Positions 44,651-56,407 of a stretch of 64,000 nucleotides of DNA are shown here, piece by piece. Positions within the stretch are counted from its first letter, which is position 1. Every line of letters begins with the position of its first letter. Under the pieces are notes generated by a model. The model was not told the DNA's origin. It worked only from the letters and a program-made list of their open reading frames with translations, and made no database searches. Source of the stretch: Gracilariopsis chorda (Eukaryota; Rhodophyta; Florideophyceae; Gracilariales; Gracilariaceae); NCBI GenBank assembly GCA_003194525.1, contig NBIV01000052.1, forward strand, positions 1-64,000, in the 5' to 3' direction. The translations under genes were made by a program, and so were the position numbers.

Positions 44651-46308
44651 CAAGCCTACAAGGCTACCCAAGGGTGCAGTGGTGGGGGTATCTATGCCTG
44701 CTCCAGTGGCCATTATGGAGATTGATGCGGAGAATTTGCTTCCTGGGGGTGAACCACCGGCCAATTGGGAAAACGAAGTCAACCTTGGCGATGACTTTGA
44801 ACCATATAGGAAACAAGTCATTGATCTCCTCAAGAACTTTGTTAGCATGTGGAGTGGAAAACTGGGCGAGATCGATGCCACAAGGCATCGAATTGACCTT
44901 AAGGACGGGGCCACACCCCAATATCAGCATCCATATCGGACTGGCCTAAAAGGACGAGAGGTGGTAGCCAAGAAGGTTGAGAAAATGAAGTCCGCTGGGG
45001 TCATTGAGCGTGCACCATCCACTGAGGCCGAATGGGCTAGCCCTTTTGTCCTAGTGGCCAAGAAGGACGGGACCGTACGGTTTTGTATTGATTACCGCAA
45101 ACTAAATGCGGTGACCAAGAGGGATACTTACCCTATCCCTCGTATGGACGACTGCTTAGATTCCCTCGGGGACGCGCAAATGTTTACCACGTTGGATGCC
45201 AATTGTGGGTATTGGAAGGTTCCCAGGGACGACAAGGCGAAGTCGCTGACTACCTTCACGACCCACGAGGGATTATTTCGATTTACACGGATGCCCTTTG
45301 GTCTTATGAACGCGCCAGCTACTTTCCAGCGGGCCATGGACATCATTTTGTCCAGCGTCAAATGGAAATTCGCCTTGGTCTACCTAGATGATGTGATCAT
45401 CTTTTCCAGGTCCATTAGGGAACACTTCGCACACGTGAAGGCAGTCCTTAGGTTACTCCGGCAGGCTGATGTCACACTGAAATTGAAAAAGTGTTTCTTC
45501 TTCCAGCCCTCTGTGGACTATCTTGACCATGTGGTCCTGCCGGGTAAACTCCAAATGGCACAAGTTACAACAAAGACCATACAGGAAGCACGAACCCCTA
45601 GGACCCATACAGAATTGTGCTCCTTCCTTGGCCTTTTTAATGTTTACCGTAGGTTTGTCCCAGGATTCGCGAAAATTGCAGCACCTCTCAATGAGATGCT
45701 GAAGAAAGGGACCCCTTCGGAATTTGACGACCTCACGGACGAGCAGTATGAGGCCTACCAGAAGGTCAAGGACCATGTGGTTAATCCGCTGGTCTTGGCG
45801 CTACCGGCCAATAGGCCAATAAACCGTATATCATAGATACGGATGCATCTGCGACCCAAGTGGGCTGTGCCCTCCTAGAAGAGCAGGAGTCACCTAAGCA
45901 TTATCGCCCAATTGGCTACTGGAGTAGGTCCCTGACCAAGGCCGAAAGGAAATATAGAACCACGGAAAAGGAATGTTTGGCCATCGTGTGGTCAGTGCTC
46001 CATCTTCGGCCTTATCTGGAAGGAAATCGCTTTACCATTAGGACAGATCACCACTCCCTCCGCTGTTTACTAAACATGACGGACGCATCCTACAGTCTGG
46101 CCCGATGCGCCTGGCCGAATTCGATTACGAAGTGACCTATAGGCCAGGGCTGAAAAATCAGGCCGCAGATGCACTGTCACGCATCTTGACCGATGGTACG
46201 GACCAAACTCCCCTGGACGATGAGATTCCCACCATCTGGGACGGACCACAGTACACTGATGGCGAGGGAGAGGAACCACCGGTGGCTAAGGTGAGAATGG
46301 TTGAATGA
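44541..46308 (+). pseudogene. Element C reverse transcriptase-RNase H (two frameshifts)
   Basis: RT blocks: PYRTGLKGREVVAKKVEKM, SPFVLVAKKDGTVRFCIDYR, motif A MFTTLDANCGYW with its Asp, MPFGLMNAPATFQRAMD and catalytic YLDD in FALVYLDDVIIFS. RNase H continues after a one-base shift near 45825 (IDTDASATQVGCALLEEQ, EKECLAIVW, RTDHHSLRCLL) and after another near 46100 (MRLAEFDYEVTYRPG ... AADALSR). All catalytic residues of RT and RNase H are present; only the frame is broken. Confidence 0.92.
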
Positions 46309-46326
46309 ACGGACGGACACGGCGCA

Positions 46327-48177
46327 GTGATCTTATGCGCCGTGGACTGGGAAGATCCACCGTTGGATATCCATTCGGCCCGGTCAGAAAGCGCGGATTT
46401 TACGCCAAGACCCCTCGAGGAATTGCTTCAGGCCCAGAAAATGGACGAATACTGCGCCCAGATAGGAGAGAAAGTAGGGAGCCCTGGGTCGCTGTTTTAT
46501 TATGACCGCCGAGGCATATTATGTCGCAGGTCACCATGGGACGGAGCGATACAGCGGGTAGTGCCTAAGGCCTTACGGGCACGCATTATTTACCTCGCGC
46601 ACTACCCGAGGTTGGCTGGCCATCATGGAGGGACTAAGATGTATCAGAAGCTGAGGAGATATTTTTACTGGCCCCTGATGGCCAATGAAATAATGGAGAC
46701 TGCAAGGACGTGTGCAGCATGCGCAAAGATCCGAGGGACAATAGGGGTACATCAAGGTAAATTGAGGTTATTCCCAGCGGCTGGGCCTTTGGAGTTCATT
46801 GCCATGGATGTCCTAGGGCCATTTCCGAAGTCGACCCACGGCAACCGATTTATATTGGTGACTACCGATCGGTTTACCAAGTTGACCCGAGCAATTCCGC
46901 TCAAATCAACAACCGCCACGGACGTCGCCATGGCTTACCTTGTCCATGGGATTTATCCCTATAGACTGCCACTCTATCTCCTTACGGACAATGGCTCCCA
47001 GTTTATCTCCAAATTCTTTGAGCATGTTTGCTCGGCCTTAGGTCTAAAACATCTCCTCACCACCGCGTACCATCCTCAGACCAATGGACAAGCCGAAAGG
47101 TTTAACCAAACCCTGGCCAAGAGGCTAATTCACTACGTTTCCGAGCACCAATTGGACTGGGATGACTATGTCCAGCCTCTGGTCTATGCATATAATAATC
47201 AAGTGGATAAGTCCACTGGTACAGCTCCTTTTGATCTCATCCTCGTACAGGCCCCTGCGCCGTACATGGTTGACCTACAGGACTTAGGCGCACCTCAGGA
47301 CATAATGGAGGAAATGACTCCCGCCCAGGCCAAACGGTATTCGCGGAAGCGAATTGATTCTATCTCGAGAGCCGCACAGACCACGTTGGACAAAGTGCAA
47401 GAGCGCTATAAGGCCGATTCCGATCGGCCCGTTTGGTTTACACCGCAGGTGGCCGTGGGAGATTACGTCCATTTAGACCGACCACCGAAGGAAAAGCCCG
47501 AGGACGAGGACATCACCAACAAGCTGTTGCCAAAGTCCACTGGGCCCTTCAAGGTACTTATATTTCTTGGTCACACGGTTACTATCGACCGAGATGGGCT
47601 CCAGGACACAGTCACAATAGACCGAGTCTCTCTGGCGCCACGCCCACCTTCAACTGGACCATTGGACTCGTGCGCTTTCCCTTTGTCCCAAACCCCACCC
47701 TCCATCCCTACGCCACAACGGTTCAATGACCCTACAGGCCCTCAGGAACCGCAGGTCTCCGCGGATCCAGAAGGCCCTTACCCCGATAGCTACGGTCCCC
47801 TGGACGAAATGGCACTTCCTGAAGAAGTACCCAACCCTATAGAAACCCCCGACGCTGTTCCTTCGGACGCTGACGGGTATGGTCCCCTCGACCACATGGA
47901 CCTACCGGAGGACGCCGGAATGAACGATCAACGGGAGCATTTCGTTGACTGCATCGCCTCCGCTGGGCTCACCGACGATGGCAAAGTGCGCTACAAAGTC
48001 CGTTGGTATGGCTATGAGCCCAAGGACGATACTTGGCTTCCGAGGTCAGATATCCCGGATAATTTTGTGGCCCGCTACTGGTCAAAAACAGGCCACTCGG
48101 AGCTGGACCTTAAGGAGGGGGGTATCCTTGGCCACAAAATGGCACCAGCACAGGCCCAATCCGCCTCCACCCAATAA
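46327..48177 (+). CDS. Element C integrase with C-terminal chromodomain
   Basis: The 616-residue open frame has the zinc part (HYPRLAGHHGGTKMYQKL ... CAACAK), the DDE core with Asp in IAMDVLGPF and YLLTDNGSQF and Glu in QTNGQAERFNQTL, an SH3-like tail (VAVGDYVHLDRPP), a proline/aspartate-rich linker with repeated YGPLD motifs, and a chromodomain near residues 535-595 (VRYKVRWYGYEPKDDTWLP). It is one of the few intact frames here. It would insert the cDNA and direct it to chromatin. It ends about 150 bp before element D. Confidence 0.93.
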   Translation: MILCAVDWEDPPLDIHSARSESADFTPRPLEELLQAQKMDEYCAQIGEKVGSPGSLFYYDRRGILCRRSPWDGAIQRVVPKALRARIIYLAHYPRLAGHHGGTKMYQKLRRYFYWPLMANEIMETARTCAACAKIRGTIGVHQGKLRLFPAAGPLEFIAMDVLGPFPKSTHGNRFILVTTDRFTKLTRAIPLKSTTATDVAMAYLVHGIYPYRLPLYLLTDNGSQFISKFFEHVCSALGLKHLLTTAYHPQTNGQAERFNQTLAKRLIHYVSEHQLDWDDYVQPLVYAYNNQVDKSTGTAPFDLILVQAPAPYMVDLQDLGAPQDIMEEMTPAQAKRYSRKRIDSISRAAQTTLDKVQERYKADSDRPVWFTPQVAVGDYVHLDRPPKEKPEDEDITNKLLPKSTGPFKVLIFLGHTVTIDRDGLQDTVTIDRVSLAPRPPSTGPLDSCAFPLSQTPPSIPTPQRFNDPTGPQEPQVSADPEGPYPDSYGPLDEMALPEEVPNPIETPDAVPSDADGYGPLDHMDLPEDAGMNDQREHFVDCIASAGLTDDGKVRYKVRWYGYEPKDDTWLPRSDIPDNFVARYWSKTGHSELDLKEGGILGHKMAPAQAQSASTQ

Positions 48178-48331
48178 GAACACTGCTTTTTGCCACGGCG
48201 CCCACGGAACCGCCTCCCACGCCGCCCCACTCGCTGGCCGCGCGCCAGTTCTTCCGAAGATTTACCACGATGATGACCAACTTGGACGCCACATAACTGT
48301 GAAGTCCCTGGGTCATCCAGGCGTAAGACCG
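48178..48331 (+). other. Element C sequence left of element D
   Basis: About 150 bp after the chromodomain stop that does not match the D LTR. It is probably C sequence from between the chromodomain and the antisense frame. The junction with D is not a clean LTR end. Confidence 0.5.
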
Positions 48332-49032
48332 AGGCGACCCTTCGCGACTAGCCCAAGAGGGTTTAAGACAAGAATCGGTATCCGCGAGAGCGGGAATGCG
48401 TCCTCGCCAGAGGTAAGTTTCCACGTAAGTGGGGGTGTGTGAGCGGATGCACACACAAGAGCTGCGGATAGCGGGAGATGCTACCCTTAAAAGGGGAAAA
48501 GGGAAGGGCGAAGAGGAGGAAGAGAGGACGAAGTGAGTCGCGAGAGCGACGGGGGCGAACGGCGATGCCGGTAACAATATCCCTATACAGGGCGAACCAC
48601 CAATGCAATTGGAATAATATGACTCCCAGTGATGGGTCCCTTTAGATGTGCAAGGGCGTTAGATGTACCGTGGTTCACGGCGTTTCCCTCCAAGGAGGAA
48701 TAGAGCACGCGCGCAAGCGATAACAACTAGAGCCCATTGCCCAGGTTGGGGTCCCTTGTTGGGGAAGATTTACTGGTGCGACGGCAGTGCGCCGTCGCAC
48801 TAAGTACTAGCTTCCCAGAAATGGGTGTGGAAACAATAATAAAACTAACTAAAATACTCCACATTCCGTGGCAACATCCACTACTGTGGCCAACCGCCAA
48901 GTGACCCAAAACCGTGTCCCACGTGTCTGTATCCACCATTGTGGGGCGTAGTTCATATACACACTAAACAACCGATAATATCGGGAAAGCATTCAAGTAC
49001 CAAGAATCCCTCCTTGAGGGCGTTGCACTTCA
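48332..49032 (-). repeat. 3' LTR of element D (truncated, about 701 bp)
   Basis: It matches the 5' LTR from its TGAAGTGC start at 49032 to about 48332 and then diverges abruptly. The last 120-125 bp (through TTGCACCACA) is replaced by unrelated sequence. Identity to the 5' LTR is in the low-to-mid 90s percent by eye. Confidence 0.9.
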
Positions 49033-49043
49033 TATCCCCCCTA
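49033..49043 (-). other. Polypurine tract of element D
   Basis: On the minus strand TTAGGGGGGATA directly precedes the 3' LTR start (TGAAGTGC). Confidence 0.8.
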
Positions 49044-49086
49044 AGACGGGAAAACAACCGCGGACGCGGAGGGTTCCCAGACGAAA

Positions 49087-50925
49087 ATGGGTGATAAAAG
49101 CGCGTGCGCCGTCTCCGGTTCTCCGGTAACTTCCTCTGCATCAGAGTCAATAGCCCCTGATATCGCAGCTGTTATTTCCTCGCCTCACCTTTGCACTTCC
49201 TCGTCACCGAGCGCACTCCGACAAACAACAACAACCACCCTCGAAGGGGGAGAAATAAACCACGACAACAACATCAACAACAACAGCCAGCCTCCGAGGT
49301 CTCTTGGGCGATACACCACCGTTTTCCGGTCAGTTCCTCTGCCTCAGAGCGATCAACAACCGGGAAATGTGGCTGCTGTAGCCGACCATCCCTTCGCACT
49401 ACCACCTTCTGTGGGATCCTCCGGAACCGCTCCGGTGTCCAACTGGCCAACCTACAACACCCTGGTGCGGCTCAACCCGATGAATCGGAATCACGCGCCG
49501 CGATTGCGCCTTGCCACGTGGCTTCACCCGGTTGCTGTCCTCAATGAGGGATTGGTCACCGCTTATGCGGATGGCTCAGACACCCTTCCGGGGAATCTTC
49601 CCAGAGCAGTCACCACATCGTGGGGTTGGCGTCACCGGATTGCGATTCCGCGTCACTACCTCCGAGGGAATTTGGGCGAGACCGTCGCTGCGGCGCAGAC
49701 CACGTTGACGCACATGGCCTACCAACGGCAGAGCCGGGCTCCATTCGATGTACCGGTCCCACCGGAGTTTGGCTTCGACGTTAGCCACTTCCGCACTCGC
49801 GGGGATATTGGGTACGGCGAGAACCTGCTACGTCTCAAGACCTCCGCTTGGAGGGATTTCCCCGCAGCGCGGCAAGAAGCCCTTTGTTGGGAGCGACCGA
49901 TTATTCGGGCGGAGTTCAGGTATCCTCCCCGGCAATAGCGGTCCAACTTTCTCCAAAGCTTCTTCCGCTATGAGTGGCATCGGCGATCCCGATTCGGGTA
50001 TTTCATCCCGTATCAGAACGTGGAGATAGAGCGGATTGCGCCGCCTCAGCGACTAGGTCAGTATGTAGCACTCCCCGAGTGGTGTCGCTTCCATGAAGCC
50101 TGCTGGGGTTGCTACATAGAACTCCCGCCAGTACTTACGTACCTCGGTTCGCTGCTCATGCAGGATCCCCGGTCGGGGTTGTGGTCTGTAGTGGTTACGG
50201 AGTGGGCGGCCCGCACTGCGGTTTATATCCTCAACGAGCCGTACGACCAGTATCGTCCCTGGTTCTTTCCACCGCGTATGCAGGCAGCGATCCACAATTT
50301 GGATCTTTGCATCCTCCTTGGGGGCCATGCCAACAAAGAAGAGGTCCTCCAATTACTTGGGTACATCGACAGCGTTAGCTGGAGTGAGGTCCCGCTGGAG
50401 CAAAGCGGTCGTCTGGATGGCGGTAGCGGTAACACCGGTGGTCCGGGACTGGGTAGAAACACCGCCCTTGCGGGGGATTTTATCTACTTCGACCCCTGGG
50501 AGTTGCGGGAAATTTCCTCCTAGGAGGCGCGCGAGCTTCACGATGCGCCCGGGCATGTGCCGGAAGATCACCCGGTGGAGTACGTCGATTCCGACGCTTA
50601 CTACCGCGCATACGGCGGGGATGACCCAATGGTCGATAACGAACTGGAAGAACCCGGGGAGATGGACGTAGAAGAAACCGGCGCTAGCGCGGAAGCTTTC
50701 CCAGAAAGGGTACCTCCGGCCGAGCCGGCTGCTGACCCTTCGGCGGCGAGTGCCGGACCTTCTATCCCCAGCGGGGTGACGGCGAATGAAAAGGAGATCA
50801 TCGCACGTTTTCTCCGGGGTGCCGGTCTAAGCGCTGTCGAGGTATCGGGGGATGTCACCGCCATGGCGGACGCTTTGGCTTACCGCCTTGCGGGTGGTTA
50901 CGCCCCAGACGATGGGGGTGAGTGA
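49087..50925 (+). pseudogene. Antisense open frame of element D (two in-frame TAG)
   Basis: This frame lies opposite to gag-pol and starts at an ATG 55 bp inside the 3' LTR (MGDKSACAVSG). One frame runs 613 codons to TGA at 50923-50925, broken only by TAG at 49936-49938 and 50521-50523. It has a Ser/Thr/Asn-rich N-terminus, a middle part rich in Arg, Trp, Tyr and Pro, a block YFIPYQNVEIERIAPP, a helical stretch (LLMQDPRSGLWSVVVTEWAA), a leucine-rich run (LDLCILLGGHANKEEVLQLL) and an acidic C-terminus. A similar frame lies at the same place in element C. It meets the chromodomain gene tail to tail, 190 bp apart. Its function is unknown; antisense frames of this kind are known in some plant gypsy elements. 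Confidence 0.7.
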
Positions 50926-51115
50926 AAGCACTTGTCCAGTTCCCTAGTTCTTCTTTCCTGGCATCGCCAGCTAGTGTAGTATAGTGTTGTGGGGAGCTAG
51001 CTGCTCCCTTGGATAAACTTTCCCGTTTAGAACGGTGATTCTCGTTTGAGTTCCCCGTCTTCGACAGACTTTACCTTGTTATTCTTTCCTATCGCCCTCC
51101 GCTCGCGCGGCAACG

Positions 51116-51865
51116 TTACCCAACTTGGGAATTTACAAGCGTGGCTGGAGCTGCACTTCCCGTTTGACGGTGGTATCGCACGACCTGCGACCGTGGGAGG
51201 TGTTCGATTGGCTGCCACGTATCCCCACTGGGGTCATACCCGTACCAGCGGACGCGGTATTGTAGAATACCATCCTGGTCCCAGGTGTGTCCGACAAGTC
51301 GGTCTACTACGAACTCTCGTTCGTAGACCTGCCGGCCGTGCCGGGTGGTGGTTGTACTCCCTTGTGAGCGTTGCCCGCAGTGCGGTATAATGTCCCTTAG
51401 CAGGGTGTTTGTCGATAACTCCGGCGTTGCCGTGCGCTGTGGGAGCGGCCACTGCTCGTGCTGGAGGATATCCCTCAAGAGGGTTTTTGGCGTCATGGTT
51501 TTCACCGCCAAGTCATTCCCCATTGGGGCGGGGTCGTTTCCGCTTTCGCAGTATTGCGGGCGATCTGCCAGTTGGCGGGGGACTTGGGCTCCGCCTTCGC
51601 GGTTGAGCTCACGAACCGCGAGTTTGCGGGAAGACGACCGCTTCTGCGGAATCGGCGTTTCCACGATCTCCGGGGGGGTCCCGTGCGACACCGTGATTGG
51701 ATGGCAAACCGCCTCCCTGCCAGGCGCACGAGCGCTCTGCACCATACGTTCCGGCGATGCCGTGGTGTCCCCGGCTACTGACGGGTGGCCTGGGGATAAC
51801 TCCGGTACACAGGTATTTTGGTCAAAATTCCCCTTTGGGGGGTGCCGGGCAGGTGCCGATGACAC
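51116..51865 (-). pseudogene. Element D pol tail with chromodomain
   Basis: A 249-residue frame. The C-terminal 60 residues form a chromodomain (YEREFVVDRLVGHTWDQDGI, LQYRVRWYGYDPSGDTWQPI) very like that of element C. The region before it is a disordered linker with a repeated motif (KTLLRDILQH and NTLLRDIIPH). The link to the integrase is frameshifted near 51880. Confidence 0.85.
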
Positions 51866-51885
51866 CCTTTTCAGGGGCTTGGCCG

Positions 51886-52803
51886 CTAAGTGCGTTGCAC
51901 CGTCTCCACGCGGGGGAGCGGCATCCAGTATGACCGGTTTCGAGAGTGCGATGGCGCGGTTTTTTCCGAGTTCCTCGGTTCTTCCCCGCAGCGTTGCGGA
52001 AGTTGGGGTAAATTATTCCCCGGAATGGGGGCTTTGATTCCGTCGACGACGGGATGCGTTTCCAGTGCTTGCGCACCAGTGTTCCGTATGTTACCTGTTT
52101 CCCGTTGTGACGGCGATATCGTTCCTCGAATACGAGTGTTCTCCTCCCCCTCCTTAGACGGAGCGGCGGGATAAGGGATAACATTCCCAGCCTTGCGGGT
52201 GTAAATTCGTGCCAGGGGGGTGGGCGTGTTAGGGGCGCACGCTGAGAGGCCCGAATAACCCGGCTGAGCCGGTGAGTCCAACAGGGTCGGTAGGTCTGAT
52301 ATTCCCCGGCTGGGGTGTGGTAGTACCGTAGGCGTAGTACTCCCGGAGCATTCCGGTGTTGCAGAGTCCGTAGAAACGGGATGTCCTGAATCCAGGATTA
52401 CCTCTGAGGAGGGAGGGGGGGCGAGTACGACACGATCGCGGGAGATTCGCTCGTGTGCTCCGCCTATCTGTACAACGACATTGTCGGCATTAATAGAGAT
52501 GACCTTGAAGGGCCCGTCCGCCACAGGCGAGAGTTTATGACGCTTCTCCCGTTCCGGGTTGTAGTAATCCTTCCTGATGAAGACGTAGTTATTTGCCCGA
52601 ATCGGGGGGGTCTTTCCTGGCAAGCGAGCATCAAAATCACGCTTGTAAGCGGCTTGGGCCCGTGCCATAGACTTCCGCGCAGCACGGACCACCTTGGGAA
52701 GCCATTGCTTCCATTGCTGCCCGTAGATACCCATTGATGGGAAATTGTCCAAGGTAGCTTGGGGTTCCAGCGCCACAGGCGGGGGTGTTCTAGATAGAAC
52801 CAA
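51886..52803 (-). pseudogene. Element D integrase C-terminal part
   Basis: Continues the integrase after the catalytic core: RAQAAYKRDFDARLPG, IRANNYVFIRKDYYNPE and DGPFKVISINADNVVV, the SH3-like tail. A proline/threonine-rich linker follows. It runs out of frame into the chromodomain segment. Confidence 0.8.
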
Positions 52804-53765
52804 CTCGAATTGCGAAACTCCGGTAGTCCGGTGTACCTGCGTATTGTACGCGTAGGTTACCGCATCAGCGTAGAGATCCCAATTCTTTTGGTGGTCAGCA
52901 ACGTAGGAACGTAGCGCCGCGAGTAACGTCCGGTTAAACCGTTCAACTTTCCCATTACATTTGGGGGTGGTAGGTAGTTGTGAACAAGTTCTTTACATCC
53001 AGGATGCCACAAAAATCCTGCAAGAACTTGCTGGGGAATTGGTTCCCGTTATCGGAGAGCACCTCCACAGGAGGACCGTAGACAAAAATTACAGTGGCTC
53101 ACCAGAGCCTGGGCCACCGTGAAAGTGGTTATCCTCTGAAGAGGGACAGTCCGCACCAGCTTGGAAAAGCGGTCGGTAATGACAAGTAGAAACTTGTTTC
53201 CACGTTTTGCGGTAAGTAGTGGTCCGAGAATATCAATTGCGATAAACTCGAGCGGCGCCCTGGCGGGGAATAGTTTCATCTTCTTCGCATTTTTGGGGAG
53301 CTTGACGCGATTCTTCGCGCATTCGCTACAGCACCGCACAGTTGCGTAGCAATCTACCGCCATGGCGGGCCAATAGAAATCCCTTCGTAGGGTTAGGTAG
53401 AGTTTTCTCCCACCTGGGTGACGTCCCATGGGGGCGTAGTGTGATAGATGAAACACCTGCGATTGCAGGGAATGTGGTACCAGAATCTGTGAGCGGGCTT
53501 CGACCTTCTGGACGAGGTAGCCCTTGTCGTCCACCCCTAAAGGGAGATCTTTACCACCGTTAAGACGGGCACGAATCCTCGTGCAGAAGGGGTCACCGAA
53601 CTGTTCTCGGATCATCTCTTCCGGTGAAACCGGTACAAAATTTCCCGGTAACCGGTTCTCAGATTCATTTCGCGATGCGAGTAGGTCGTCAAAGTCAGCA
53701 TCCTCGTCCCAGTTTTCTGGCCCAGCCTCGACGGCACATTCCTGATCATCCGGGTCTATGGCCAT
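52804..53765 (-). pseudogene. Element D integrase zinc part and catalytic core (frameshifted)
   Basis: The zinc part reads HYAPMGRHPGGRKLYLTLRR ... CSECAK; the first Asp is in FIAIDILGPL. After a shift near 53090 the frame gives VEVLSDNGNQFPSKF with the second Asp, and after an extra A near 52970 it gives CNGKVERFNRTLL with the Glu. All DDE residues are therefore present across three frames. The zinc part follows RNase H with only an in-frame TAA between them (53862-53864). Confidence 0.87.
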
Positions 53766-55385
53766 GAAACATGGGACTTCATCATCCTCCGTTGGGAGTG
53801 CTTCCCCACTTTTGGGTAAACGCGACAGGGCGTCAGCTTGGGTGTTCTGCGCGCCCTTCTTTTAAATGACTTGGAAGTCATATTCCGCGAGGCGGAGTCT
53901 CCAGCGCAATTGGCGTCCCGACAGGTCGGAGATATTCATTAACCACCTCAGTGAGGAATGATCCGTGTACACGGTGAAGTGAACTCCCATAAGGTAGGGG
54001 TGCAGAGTGGTCATCGCCCATACGACGGCGAGGCACTCTTTCTCCGATACGGAGTAGTTCCGCTCATGAACATTGAGCGCGCGCGACCAATAACCAATTG
54101 GGTGTCGTTCCCCCTCGGGGGTGGTTTGAAAAAGAGCACACCCGACTTGGTAGTCGCTCGAGTCCGTATCTACGGAGTATGGCAACCCAAGGTTTGGCAG
54201 ATGTAGGATTGGTGCTGATGTGACAGCCTCCTTCAAGGATTTAAAGGCTTCCGATTGCTCGGGCGTAAATGTTCCCAGTTTTGAGGGGTTCCCCTTTCCC
54301 AACAACGCGTTCAGGGGCGCCGCGGTGTCCGAAAAGCTCGGGGTAAAGCGTCGATAGAAATTGACCAGCCCCAAAAAGGAGCGCAGTTCCGTTTGAGTAC
54401 GGGGCTCTTTCGCCTCAACGAGGGATCTGACTCGAGCTTTCTCGATCGCTATCCGTCCAGGACGGATAATGTGACCCAGATACTTCACAGTATTTGTGAC
54501 GCATTTCCCCAACTTGAGGGTAATTGCCGCATCGCGGAGTACGGTCAGCACGTCTCGGACGTGAGTGAGATGGTCGTCCAACGAGTTGGAGAAGATGATA
54601 ATATCATCAAGGTAGACCAGACAACTCCGCCACTTAAAGCGGTTGAGTAGAATATCTACTGCACGCTGAAAGGTGGCGGAGGCGTTGGTTAACCCAAATG
54701 GCATCCGCTTGAAGCGGTACGTTCCTGCGTGGCAGGTGAATGCGGTTTTGTCGCGATCCTCCTGTCTCACAGGTACTTGCCAGTATCCCCAATTGGCATT
54801 GAGGGCCGTGAACACGGTGGCGTCTCCAAGGGAGTCAATGCACTCGTACATACGAGGGATAGGGTACGTGTCCCTAACAGTCACGGAATTGAGCCGGCGG
54901 TAGTCGACACAGAACCTCCAGGTTCCGTCGGCCTTTAAAGCCAGTACAACTGGGGATGCCCAGGGTGATTGAGCGGGCTCAATCACACCTGCGCGGAGCA
55001 TCTTGTCCACTTGGGACTGCTCCTCTTCCCGAGCTTTCGGACCTGCCCTGTAAGGGGGTTGTGCAACCGGTCGCGCACCGGGGATTACATCGATCCGGTG
55101 GTCCAAGCGAGCCATTCCACATTGTGGTGAATTCCCGTAACATGGTACGGAGTTTGTCGCCGTGCGACTCTGGCACGTGGCTGAAGTCCAACGCTTCAAG
55201 TGCCTTTTCCGGATCACTCCGGTCGTTGCTCGATGGAGCATTGTCCTGTGGAACAGGTGTGGTTCCCAATTCCGAGTTACTCGGTGTGTTCGACGCTGAC
55301 GTAGCGGTTTCCTCCCCCTCCTTAGACTTGACGTCTTCGGACGGCGGGGCGAATTCCTCAGAAGAGGTGGTAGCTCCGAGTACAT
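53766..55385 (-). pseudogene. Element D reverse transcriptase-RNase H (motif A Asp lost)
   Basis: From about 55110 the frame reads YRAGPKAREEEQSQVDKML, SPWASPVVLALKADGTWRF, then motif A VFTALNANWGYW, where the catalytic Asp is Asn, then MPFGLTNASATFQRAVD and intact YLDD (CLVYLDDIIIFS). RNase H is complete (VDTDSSDYQVGCAL, EKECLAVVW, YTDHSSLRWL) and runs in frame through one TAA (53862-53864) to NTQADALSRLP. The motif A change is a G-to-A on the coding strand and would abolish polymerisation. A frameshift near 55110-55130 separates this from the linker. Confidence 0.92.
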
Positions 55386-55425
55386 CGGCGGCTGTCATCT
55401 TCGTTCGCAGCATTCCCATGGGATG
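54979..55425 (-). pseudogene. Element D protease-RT linker
   Basis: The frame starting near 55419 gives an acidic linker (TSSEEFAPPSEDVKSKEGEE) and then HGDKLRTMLREFTTMWNGSL, which matches the C element (RKQVIDLLKNFVSMWSGKLG). It is out of frame with both the protease before it and the RT after it. Confidence 0.7.
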
Positions 55426-56312
55426 GGGGTTATACTCCCAATTACTTGGTGTTTTAACAGATACTGGGGGTGTTTACCAAGGGTGGCCACCAATATCCGG
55501 AAAGGAACATCCGGGGAAATGGAGACAATTCCAGTAGCCAGCGCCAGCTGGGATTTCTCGTACAACGAGGCGAGGGGTTTTATAACCCGAAGAGCGTGCT
55601 GACGGGAATTTACCTGCACCCAGACTTGGGACTCAGGCGGTATAAAAACCGAGGCAGCGACGCGGAGCTTGGTGTACTCGCGGGACGCGGGCGGTAGTTC
55701 CTGCGCAGCAGGGAGCGGAACTTGTTTCCGAGAGGACCGCTTTAGCGGGCGGCGAACAATCGGAACTGACGATCCGTCGTCAAGTTCTGCACGCCTGAGG
55801 CGGGGCCTGATTGCATCTACAAATCTGTCGCAGTAATCACATCCCAGTATCACTGGTGCTGCCAATGAACGGCAAACGATGAAGTCCAACTTCACCACAG
55901 AGGTACCAAGTCTCACGACGAGGTCCACTATGCCAACCGTTTGTAACGGATTGTTGTTCGCATCCGAAATGTCGGGGACCGCGTCAGAGCGGATACGAGA
56001 CCGCACAAGCGGGGGTAACAATGATTCCACAACAAAGTTGGGGCCTGCACCTGTATCCAGGACGGTGAGAAACCTCACCATAAACTGGGGATCAAGGCCA
56101 AGGTCGGCATAGACCTTATAATTGCGCTTGGCCAAGACCAAGACTCTACCGGGAATCCGGGGATTTTTACTCCGTATCCACGGGCGACGCAACACACCGA
56201 GGTGCGCAGAGTCTGCGTCAGCGGTGTCTTTCCTCGAGAGGACTTTCACCGGGGAGCGAGGCGAACACGCCTTGGGCGCCAACAGCCTCTTGTTTGAGGA
56301 CGCCTCTCCCAA
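55395..56312 (-). CDS. Element D protease
   Basis: A 305-residue frame with the aspartic protease block FLTVLDTGAGPNFVVESLLP, intact DTG, then APVILGCDYCDRFVDAI, the C-terminal protease block. The same DTGAGPN motif occurs in element C. It is preceded by a basic linker after gag. Confidence 0.87.
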   Translation of the reverse strand: MGEASSNKRLLAPKACSPRSPVKVLSRKDTADADSAHLGVLRRPWIRSKNPRIPGRVLVLAKRNYKVYADLGLDPQFMVRFLTVLDTGAGPNFVVESLLPPLVRSRIRSDAVPDISDANNNPLQTVGIVDLVVRLGTSVVKLDFIVCRSLAAPVILGCDYCDRFVDAIRPRLRRAELDDGSSVPIVRRPLKRSSRKQVPLPAAQELPPASREYTKLRVAASVFIPPESQVWVQVNSRQHALRVIKPLASLYEKSQLALATGIVSISPDVPFRILVATLGKHPQYLLKHQVIGSITPIPWECCERR

Positions 56313-56407
56313 AGGGGAGACTCCCTCAGTTAGTTTTCCGCCTTCGGCGGTGGGTTGGTTTCCTCAACAACGAGTGATTCATCCCGTTGACGGGGGTTTC
56401 TATCCGC

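Noticed and set aside
49087-50925. Antisense frame of D as a chance shadow of pol
   Set aside because: It lies beyond the chromodomain stop, not opposite pol, is 613 codons long with two stops, and resembles the frame in C. A chance frame of this length in a non-coding region is unlikely.
51345-52037. Plus-strand 230-residue frame opposite the D pol tail
   Set aside because: It overlaps the chromodomain and linker on the other strand, which have recognisable domains; composition mirrors them.
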